Position numbers and translations under genes: made by a program. A model generated the notes under the pieces. The model did not search any database. It saw only the letters and a program-made list of their open reading frames with translations, and was not told where the DNA came from. Shown in pieces: positions 1 to 10,081 of a stretch of DNA of 23,016 bases. The DNA is from Acanthamoeba lenticulata. Its lineage: Eukaryota; Discosea; Longamoebia; Acanthamoebidae. Within the stretch, counting starts at the first letter, position 1; each line of letters starts with the position of its first letter. Location: the NCBI GenBank assembly GCA_002179805.1, contig NAVB01000996.1, positions 1 to 23,016 of the forward strand, in the 5' to 3' direction.

Positions 1-203
1 CAGGAGCAGCAGCAGCAGCAGCGCCCATTCTCTTCCCGTCAGCAGGCAGGCATTGCTGATCACGCTCCTCTTCCTCCACCTCCTCCTCCTCCTCGGCTCC
101 TCGCCTGCCCGCCCCCTGCCGCATGCGGGGACCTCTTCGTCTGATGGGTTTTTGGTTTTTGGGTTTTGGGTTTTGGGTTTTGGGTTTGGGGAGGGAGGCG
201 CAC
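1..203. other. Unresolved left edge of the CH-domain gene (intron and possible next exon)
   Basis: This stretch lies downstream, in minus-strand sense, of the last exon I can place for the CH-domain gene. It begins with six AGC triplets (5-22), carries a TTTTGGG-type repeat (146-191), and is otherwise low in complexity. I see candidate minus-strand acceptors but no recognisable filamin repeat, so I cannot say where the next exon starts. It is most likely intron, with the gene continuing beyond base 1. Confidence 0.4.
146..191. repeat. Telomere-like TTTTGGG microsatellite
   Basis: G-runs of three or four are separated by T-runs, mostly TTTTGGG, with degenerate TTTTTGG units at the left. Several G3 runs in close succession make a G-quadruplex possible on the plus strand. 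It seems to sit inside an intron of a minus-strand gene, so it is an internal simple repeat and not a chromosome end. Confidence 0.7.
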
Positions 204-1735
204 CCGGCATAGGCGCATTCGAGGGCCTCACCGGAAGCCGTGGTCTGAGCCGGGGCCGGCTTCTGCGTTTTGGCCGTGCGGTGCTCCTGCGTTGATCACC
301 ACACACACACACACAACCCCCGGCAAAAAGAAGGGGAGGGAGGGGGGGAATGCTGTTGGTGTGGCGACGATTGGAGAGGAGGGGCGGGGCCACGGAGGAG
401 GGACAAGAGGGGGCAAGGCCCTCGGCTAGGCACCTGGCGAAAGTAGGAGACGTAGGTCATCACGGACAGCTCGTCGGGTTTGCCATCGAGCATGTCGTCG
501 ACGTCGAGCAGGATCGGAATCTGGCACAGCTCCTCGGCCTTCTGAAACGCGAGCTCCAGGTTGTGCCGCGCGTCGGCCTTGTCGAGGGCGCGGAGATCTA
601 TGGCGCCCGGCTGCAGTGCGTTCACCAGCCCGCAGAAGAAGGTGCCATCGGCCCAGCTGCGCTCGTCGGCACGCAACACGGGGGGGGGCACGTTGTGGTG
701 AGTCTCCGCACGTGTGGTATGTGTGGCGGTGGTCGAGGGAAGCCACCTTTGCTGGAAGTTGGTGATGTCGTCCAGGCCCTGAGGCACGAGCACCTGCTTG
801 CACCAGTTGAGCAGCTGGTGCTTCACCGAGGAGGTCTTGGGCATGGTTATGCCACTACCGGCGATCCCGCTGCCGCTGGCCCCCTCTGGAAAGTTTAACT
901 CTGAGTTTTTCTCCTCTGTGGCCACGCACCGGGCAAGCACAAGAGAGCAAGCAAGAGAACGCGAGTGAGCTTCAGGAGAGAATGCGCCATTCCTACATGT
1001 ACATGGACATGGGCATGGACGTGGATGGCGCATGGCCCGAGGAGCAGAGGGGCAGATTGGGGGGGGGGGACAACTCACCGTCCCACTCGCCCTTCTGGAT
1101 CTGGAATCGGAGGATGAGGGTCCAGATGAGGCCCAGCACGAGCTTTGTGGTACCGTCGAAGATATCTTCGCGCGCGTATGTGTGTGCGTGCGTGTGTGCG
1201 TATGTGGGGGGGGGGGATGGAATGAGGGCGCCCCCAACCAGCGAGTCAGATGATGCCACCTCCATCATCACCACCACCACCACCACCGCCATCAAAAGGG
1301 GGGAAAAGAGGAGGGAGCGTGGGAAGGAGAGGCACGCACCCTCGGGTCCAATGTTGACGAGTACGATGCGCTTGCGCTCGAGGAAGGAGAAGGAGATGTT
1401 CAGGTTCTCGAGGTTGTGTATCTTGATGCGCGGGTTGGTGTGGAAGCTGGGCCCGCGCAACCGCTCGCCCGAGAGGAGTTCGAGCAGGTGGACCAGCATC
1501 ACGCCACTGCTCAAGTCCTTTTCCAGACGCTGCAGCTTCAACTCACGCTCCTTGAGCCAGTGATTGCACCACGCCGTGAATGTCTGGCCACCGGTCCGAC
1601 CAAACAACACCACATCGCAACACCACCACCACCAACACACGTTTTAGCCCCCCCCCCCGCCCCCAAACAACCACCAACCCACAGCATGGGCATGCCCACA
1701 CACATACACACGAGAAGTGAGTTCGAGAGCTTCAT
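204..1735 (-). CDS. Tandem calponin-homology actin-binding protein, filamin/ABP-120-like (partial, 3' end outside window)
   Basis: Exons on the minus strand: 1735-1712 (tentative start), 1583-1340, 1165-1079, 915-747, 656-434, and 286-204 (end tentative). The join encodes an actin-binding domain of two calponin-homology (CH) modules. CH1 covers about residues 9-112 (TFTAWCNHWL, EKDLSSGVMLVHLLELLS, LVNIGPEDIFDGTTKL, LGLIWTLILRFQI). An acidic and glycine-rich linker follows. CH2 covers about residues 133-249 (LLNWCKQ, WADGTFFCGLVNAL, ending SYFRQ). In this family such a pair binds F-actin and heads filamin, alpha-actinin and fimbrin-type cross-linkers. The CH1 wording (LVNIG, LGLIWTLILR) and the Pro/Gln/Thr-rich tail that then reads ASGEALECAYAG, like the opening of a filamin Ig repeat, point to filamin or gelation factor. 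All phases agree from 1583 to 434. The eight-residue first exon (MKLSNSLL) fits in phase but is weakly supported. The last donor could be 204 (GTGCGC) or 232 (GTGAGG). I prefer 204, because it fits the local donor style and keeps the repeat-like motif. Confidence 0.85.
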
Positions 1736-2271
1736 GCAGCAGCGAACCCGCGGGCCTAAGACGCTCTGCCTCCTCCTCCTCCTCCTCCTCTACTCCTCCT
1801 CCCACGCCTGACAAGAAGGTTGTGCAAGAGGGAGGGGGACCTTGCGCTGTTGGCGAATCCAGTGAGGTTCCGCAGCCTCGAGGCTGGGCGATGATGGTGC
1901 CTCTGCTGCGTGCCCTTGCATGCTTCTCTCTTTTGCGTCTCCCCTCGCTCTTCTCGGATGCTAACCGGAAAGATTGCCACCACCTCTCCTTGTGGGTGCT
2001 CGTTGTTCCAAACGAGCACGAATGGGCAATTTATTTTATTATTGTCGCGGCGGGTGGTGTAAAAAAAAAACTGTTTTTTCTTCTTTTTTTTGTTATGTTT
2101 TTATGATGACGGGCGCAACCGAGTAATGTACACAGAGAGCGCGACGAGGTTCGCTTTCGCAAAGAGGAGGAGGGAGGCAGGAAGCTTCATGTCACAAAAG
2201 AAAAAGAGTGGGAAAGAGAAGAGAGACAGAGAGAGAGAGAACGGGGGGCGCTTCCCGTCGCAACTGGAGGC
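1736..2271. other. Intergenic region between ATG4 3' end and CH-gene start
   Basis: This is 536 bp with no gene I can recognise. It holds the 3' untranslated region and poly(A) signals of ATG4 (minus strand) and should hold the promoter of the CH-domain gene. There is a CTC/TCC-triplet tract near 1770-1800, a T-rich stretch at 2030-2105, and an AG-rich stretch around 2160-2245. Short open frames on both strands are low in complexity and look like shadows. Confidence 0.6.
2030..2040 (-). promoter_or_regulatory. Overlapping AATAAA poly(A) signals for ATG4
   Basis: Read on the minus strand, two AATAAA hexamers overlap here (2035-2040 and 2030-2035), about 230 nt past the ATG4 stop. They are the only canonical signals I see in this gap and would give ATG4 a 3' UTR of roughly 250 nt. 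Confidence 0.5.
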
Positions 2272-5178
2272 TCAGACGAGCACGTATTCCTCGTCATCCC
2301 CATCGACGAGGACGGAGCGAGGGCCGGGCTCGCCCGGCGATTCGACGGAGGGAGCCCTGGAAGTCACTTGCGGTGAAGACGACGAAAACGAAGGAGTCGA
2401 AGAAGAAGAAGAAGAAGAAGAAGCAGTAGTAGAAGTAGAGGGACAAGAGGAAGAAGTAGGAGTGGTCGTAGAAGAGCCTCTGTACACAGTGTTGTGCTCC
2501 GCAATCGAAAAAATGCAAGGGCCCTCTCGCCCCAACTGGTGACATCACACACACACACACACAAAGGGACACGCTGTCAAGGAGATGCCCACCAACAAGG
2601 CAAGGCAAACCCCCCCCCCCCAATGGAAGGACCGACGGGAGAGAAGATGGAGAAGGAAGGTTTGGGGGGGGGGTACCGTGGCAGCAGCGGCGCAAAAGTC
2701 ATCAAAGTCGGCCTGGGAGGAGCAGAGGAAGCCCACGGCAAGCGACGGGTCGATGTCCTCGAAAGCCATGCTCTGCGGGATCTCCATTTGGTACGACTGC
2801 GAAAGATGTGTGCGCGCGCGCGAGTGATGGTAATGAGTTGACCGTCGGGAGAGTCCTGTGATCAAGGGGACCCTCCCTCGCGTGGTGGCGATGCACGTAC
2901 CTCGATGGGGAAAAGCGGATCGTCCTCCATCCTCACGGCAGGCTGGACGAAGTGCGGATCCATGTACAGGACCTTGTTGTCTGCGCGCGAGCGAGGGCGG
3001 GTTAGAACAGTGGTTGAAACAACAACAGCAACAATCCGCGGGCGGGAGGAGGCGTGACACGCGCGTGGCTGTCTGTGCGCGCCAGGAGAGGGAAGCGGAG
3101 GGTGGGTGGGTGGGTGGGTGGGGGAGAAAGTGTACCCTGATGGCCCACAAAGTAGAAGGAGGAGTGGGGCTTGCCGCCAATGATGCCCAGTGACTGCGGC
3201 AGCGCGAGGAAGGCCTTGAGGGCGGGGATGTAGACGGGATTGAGGCATTGGATCCCAAGCCTCACCGGCACCAAAATGATCACCGGACTCCACGAATTCT
3301 CCACCGGCGGCGCATCTGTGCGGGAATAGCCCAGCCCGTTTAGACCTCCATCCGCCCCGACTCGCACACAGACCATGCATCCTGACGGCGAGCAATTGAA
3401 GGAGAGAAACAGGAAGGAGAAGAGGGAATGATGCATACCTTCGGAGGAATCCTCAGATTCGGCCGAGGACATGAGGTCGGCGTGGCCTCCGCTAGTGCTC
3501 GGCAAGGGCAACTGCCCAGAGTTGCCGCCGTGCGAGTAGCGCATGCTGTCCGTGGAGCTTTCAAGCCCGGCCTCGCTGTCATGAAAGGCGTCACGCGAGG
3601 GTCCATCGACGGGCTGACTCGCGCAGAGGTGGTAGACCTCCTTTCGGTAGATGATGCCATCGCGCGGCACGTACATCTTGATCCCATCGGGCGAGTGCTG
3701 CATGACCAGTAGCCTGCGCAAGATCCCATAAGAAACGGAGAGAAAAAAAAGAAGAAAAAAAGGAGGCACTCCCGATCAGTGACTGACTCCTCAGCACCGG
3801 CGGTGCGAGAATGTTGGGGAGGGCGCGGAATAAAGAGAACCTGAGTGCTTCGGAGATCGTGGTTGGCTCGAACCAATCACCAATCTGTTTGCCAAACTTG
3901 GCGAGGCCAACTCGCGCAATGGCATGAATGGAGTAGGGCGAGCGGGTCGATTCCTCATCAGCAAACCATCGCAGCAGCTCCCGGTAGGTCATCATGTTGT
4001 CCCTATCTTGGATGCGCCACCCTGGAAGAGATGTACCCGCACAAATATAAGAGGGGGGGGGGAATGCTTACATAAGTACTTACATTACATAAACACACAC
4101 ATACATCCAACGTTTGGAAGGGAGTAGGTGTGAACAAGAAATGAAAATGCGCCGCGCGTGGAGGAGGGAAGGCGCACCACGCCCCAGGTAGTGTGTAACG
4201 AAGGCCTGGGCGAGGAGCATCTGGCCAGTGCGAAGCATGCAGCCCCAGCCCATGTCGGTCACGAGGGTAGTGCCCTCTATGGCCGGGAAGTTGCTGCGGT
4301 ATGTCAACCAGAGCCGCGACCTGTCGGTCAGAGAAAGGCCCGTTGGAGTCAGACCAAGCTGGCAACGACTGAGGTGGGGACCGTTGCGACACGATCCCCA
4401 GCAAACAATTGGCATGCAAGGTGAAGAAGGGATGGGGAGTGTCAAGGGACCTGAAATCGCGCAGGAAGGCGAGGATGAAAGAGGGCAGGAGGTCTGTGCT
4501 GGCCGGCGGGCTTGAGTCCAACTTGGAGTCCTCCACCCAGGGGATGACAGAAAGCTTGTTGAAGAATGTGTAGAGTTGAGGCTTGGGTTGCGCGCGCTGA
4601 TGTTGAGCCTGTCTTCGAGAAGCTGAGATCCAGAAGCAAAAACCACCACCGATGACAGAGGCGCGCGATGGATCATTATATCAGTACAGGGTGCACATGC
4701 ACGAAGCAGCTTGGGACATGGAGGTGGGATAGAACGCACCCGACTTGTTCTTGCTCCCACTGATGCGAGGAGGACGATAGGTCACGCCCAGCATGACCAC
4801 AGGCGAACCGCTAAACTCTGGTAGCGTCTTGCTCACTGCACAAATAACGCATGAGCAGGCCTGACCACACGCCCACAACGGATAGAGAGAGACAAAGACA
4901 AAGACAAAGACAAAGAGAGAGAGAGAGAGGGGGGAGAGAGGACGAGGACAACATACTGGGCTTGCACAGATTGTAAAACTTGGATTTCGTGTTGATGAAG
5001 AGGTTATTGAGGTTGAACGGCTTGCGCATCCTTTTGGCTGGTTGGCCGTTTGTGGCTGGCGCGGATTCGTCGCCATCAATAACGCCCCAGTCACCTGTAT
5101 GGTGTGACGTCAAGTTCGCGAAGGTGGGTCCCACATAAGATCATCACCTCAACCAGTACCTTCAACATCATCGGCCAT
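2272..5178 (-). CDS. ATG4: ATG4 autophagy cysteine protease, 11 exons, 555 aa
   Basis: Exons (minus): 5178-5160, 5094-4957, 4835-4740, 4622-4451, 4320-4178, 4021-3841, 3713-3439, 3315-3136, 2980-2901, 2796-2677, 2535-2272. They sum to 1668 nt with consistent phases. ATG4 cleaves the C-terminus of ATG8/LC3 to expose glycine and later removes ATG8 from lipid, in the cytosol and at autophagic membranes. Family marks: [13 protein letters not shown] near the N-terminus; [11 protein letters not shown]; the catalytic cysteine C169 in [46 protein letters not shown]; and the DPH pair D409/H411 in LYMDPHFVQ. The region [12 protein letters not shown] (about 330-343) is an acidic insertion. The C-terminus has a poly-Ser/Thr/Pro linker from a TTC/TCT triplet repeat and ends DDEEYVLV, a LIR-like motif (Y552 to V555) placed like the C-terminal LIR of animal ATG4B. 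The start at 5178 (MADDVE) is the ATG that joins in phase through a GTACTG donor. It is divergent from the LAMTOR1-like gene. Confidence 0.95.
2399..2423. repeat. GAA/TTC triplet repeat coding for poly-Ser in ATG4
   Basis: About eight GAA triplets lie on the plus strand. On the minus coding strand they read TCT in frame and give a serine run in the C-terminal linker of ATG4. A coding microsatellite of this kind is likely to vary in length between strains. Confidence 0.8.
4883..4930. repeat. GACAAA hexamer and GA dinucleotide repeat in an ATG4 intron
   Basis: Four to five GACAAA units run into a GA tract. On the sense (minus) strand this is pyrimidine-rich and lies within the intron between the exons ending at 4957 and starting at 4835. 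It is one of many such intronic tracts in the window. Confidence 0.7.
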
Positions 5179-5655
5179 GTCTGAAAGCTGCGTGTTGGGA
5201 GATGGTTCAAGCCGTTGGAAAGGCGAAGGGCAAGTTGTTGAGATGGATAGAGTGCTTTCTGGGGGAGATGTTGTTCTTGTTTCGGTTCATTCACGATCCG
5301 ATGGTACAACTTCTTTCGGATCTTAACAAAAGAGGAAGATAAATGGAAATGCTTGGGTCGATGTAGACGAGCAGATGGCCAAGGGTGCCTCTGCCGATGT
5401 GAGTGCACGTTTCAATCGCCAATACCACCCCCGAGAAAGGGGTTGTGCTGCTTCCGCGTGCTGGTGGTTCACCTTTCAGTAGCGCCCGTGAACTTTCCTT
5501 CGACCGCTCCTGCCGTTGCTTGGGCTTGCATTCCTGACGAATACCATCAAAAATGTAAGAACTTAAAGAATTTACGTCAAAGAATAGGGACGGGAAAAGG
5601 TCTTGCAGTTGATCCAAACAGAAATAATTGATTCTATTCCGATTTTAGACATACC
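5179..5655. promoter_or_regulatory. Divergent intergenic region between ATG4 and LAMTOR1-like gene
   Basis: This is 477 bp between two start codons facing away from each other, so both promoters and 5' UTRs must lie here. By eye it is AT-richer than the flanking exons. I see no clear TATA box to assign to either gene. The minus strand is open from 5617 to 5291 (about 108 codons) in a frame I do not recognise. It is probably chance, or an unrecognised 5' exon. Confidence 0.6.
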
Positions 5656-6719
5656 ATGGGGTGCAACAGCTCAAAGGCAGAAGGTATTATTATTAAATTC
5701 CTTGCGGCTCTTAATTGTGCCTCTTCAATTTGCACAAATTATTGTTGGTTTGGTTATTAATCTTTTTTTTCTTGTTCTTCACAATTAAAGATATACAACA
5801 ATCGCGTGATCGAAGGCCGACCGGTGGTGCACAGGGTGCCAGCAAGGGAGGTAACGGGGGAAGCCGTCCCATCGGTGCTCCTCCCACACCTGCTAAGTAC
5901 GTTCCTTTCATCCAAGCTGAGCTACTCTTTGATTTTGAGTCCCCCCCCCGAAATCACGGCGTTGGCCCTTCCCCACCCGCGCTGGTGGGGAGTAGTGCAG
6001 CCTGTTTTTGACGAAACCACTGCGTCCTGCTCACTGATCGCTGCCTGCAGGGCGGATGCGGCCATAGCCGCTTCCTATCACGAGAAACGCGAGGCGGACA
6101 GTGACTTCCTCAAGAACCTGGTTGAGCGTACCTCCCAGTACAGTCTCCGAATTCCTCGTACCCCTGTTCCGCTTCTCTTTGTTGACTGAGCCTAACCGCC
6201 TGCACCCGCGCCAACGAACAGGAATTTGATTGACGTCTCGCAAAGCTCGAACACGGCGTTCGACTCGGCCGTGGCGCAGTCTCGTCAGAAAGAATACCAG
6301 TGCGCGCGCCCTTCTTCCCGTCCTATTGTCCCTCCTCTGCGGCTGATTGCGACTCTTGCGCAGGAGCCGACAAATCCTGAAGAAGGCCCACACCAACGTG
6401 GCTACGCTGGACTTTTTTGGGGTTCCTGCGCCATCGAAGACTGTCTCGTCACCCGTCAAGACCCTCTCTCAGCCCGGCCTCGCGCCGCACGACAAGGAAC
6501 TGGTGCGTCACGCCGAAGGCCTTTACTTTTTAAAAATGGTTATTATTTTGGTCGCACGGCAAGGCAGCCAATGACTTCTTTGGCCTCTTCTTCTCACACA
6601 CGTGGTGAATGTGTGCGGCCCAGTTGCTCGACGGGGGTGGTGCATTGTCCTCGGCGTTTGACAAGATCTCAGTCCGGGACTGCGGTGCGCTGGTGGTCTC
6701 CTTCGGTTCCGCCACATAA
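5656..6719 (+). CDS. LAMTOR1: Ragulator subunit LAMTOR1/p18-like, 6 exons, 177 aa
   Basis: Exons: 5656-5683, 5791-5896, 6051-6137, 6222-6299, 6364-6502, 6624-6719 (534 nt, phases agree). LAMTOR1 anchors the Ragulator complex and Rag GTPases to the lysosome for amino-acid signalling to TORC1. The protein starts MGCNSSK. Gly2 fits N-myristoylation and Cys3 fits palmitoylation, as in p18 (MGCCYSS). A Gly/Pro-rich linker follows, then ADSDFLKNLVERTSQNLIDVS, which parallels the ILAKTASNIIDVS block of animal LAMTOR1. Next comes the helix SAVAQSRQKEYQSRQILKK, and last ALSSAFDKISVRDCGALVVS FG, matching the conserved C-terminal helix and strand (SQIRV...LVVQFG). The length is close to the family's roughly 160 aa. 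The last exon is short; its acceptor (CCCAG at 6620-6623) is the only one that avoids an in-frame TGA. The assignment rests on pattern similarity and I could not align it by computer. Confidence 0.85.
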
Positions 6720-6803
6720 AATGCATAAAATTCAATTGTCCACACGTTAAAAAGAACAAACGAACAAAAAAAAAATCATCTTACACCCAAAAGGCACCTC
6801 TGC

Positions 6804-6841
6804 CCTGGACGGTTTCCCCGCCAAGTTGATCTCCGTCCAGG
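6804..6841. other. Perfect 9-bp inverted repeat, hairpin with 20-nt loop
   Basis: CCTGGACGG at 6804-6812 pairs exactly with CCGTCCAGG at 6833-6841, leaving 20 nt between. It lies about 85 nt past the LAMTOR1-like stop and before its poly(A) signals, so it would be in that 3' UTR. A role in mRNA stability or 3'-end formation is possible but is only inference. Confidence 0.5.
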
Positions 6842-6942
6842 CGCGTGACACCAGCAGAAACCAGAGCACGGCCAGTGCCCCGATCGAAAAAGAGAGAGAG
6901 AGAGAGAGAGAGCTCAGATACGCACGTGCGGTGTGATACAAA

Positions 6943-6958
6943 AATAAACACAAATAAA
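6943..6958 (+). promoter_or_regulatory. Two AATAAA poly(A) signals for the LAMTOR1-like gene
   Basis: AATAAA occurs at 6943-6948 and again at 6953-6958 on the plus strand, about 225-240 nt after the stop codon. This would put the mRNA end near 6975 and leave about 60 nt before the PEPCK stop on the other strand. Confidence 0.5.
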
Positions 6959-7034
6959 CACAAATATGCAATCGCGCAGGAGCGAGTGGCCAACAGCTGG
7001 ACCCGCCACCCCAAGAGAGGGGGGGGGGAAGGGA

Positions 7035-9900
<2,866 letters not shown>

Positions 9901-10081
9901 CTCTCGTGGATGGTCGCACTTGGTCTTCTTCTTCTTCTTCTTCTCGTTTGGGGCCAATGTTGGCGGTGAGCTGGTGCACACAAAAACAACACAGACAAAC
10001 TGGTGGGCCTAGTCCTGTGCAATCGCCTGTTCTCTTATTTTTTTGCCGACGTGTAACGCGGCCCCTCGCGGCATTTATGGC
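9901..10081. promoter_or_regulatory. Short divergent promoter region between PEPCK and RhoGEF
   Basis: Only 181 bp separate the PEPCK start (minus) and the first candidate start of the RhoGEF (plus). It includes a CTT triplet run (about 9928-9945) and a T-rich stretch (10031-10044). Both promoters, and any 5' UTR introns, must fit here or overlap the genes. I see no clear TATA box. Confidence 0.55.

Larger units (their letters stand above)
6720..7034. other. Convergent 3' intergenic region, LAMTOR1-like versus PEPCK
   Basis: This is 315 bp between two stop codons on opposite strands. It holds an A-rich stretch, a 9-bp inverted repeat (6804-6812 with 6833-6841), an AG repeat (about 6890-6912) and two plus-strand AATAAA signals. 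I see no coding frame in it and no canonical AATAAA for the PEPCK (minus) side. Confidence 0.6.

Noticed and set aside
296..1237. A single 313-codon minus-strand frame taken as one gene.
   Set aside because: Only its middle (CH2) is coding. The ends read through introns with Pro, His/Thr and Arg runs; phase-correct splicing gives a better tandem CH protein.
2545..3258. A 237-codon minus-strand frame.
   Set aside because: It contains one true ATG4 exon (2796-2677). The rest is intron and out-of-frame exon, with Ser/Pro runs.
4883..4930. Regularly repeated GACAAA units as a possible CRISPR or satellite array.
   Set aside because: Units are six bases with no spacers, inside an intron; this is a microsatellite.
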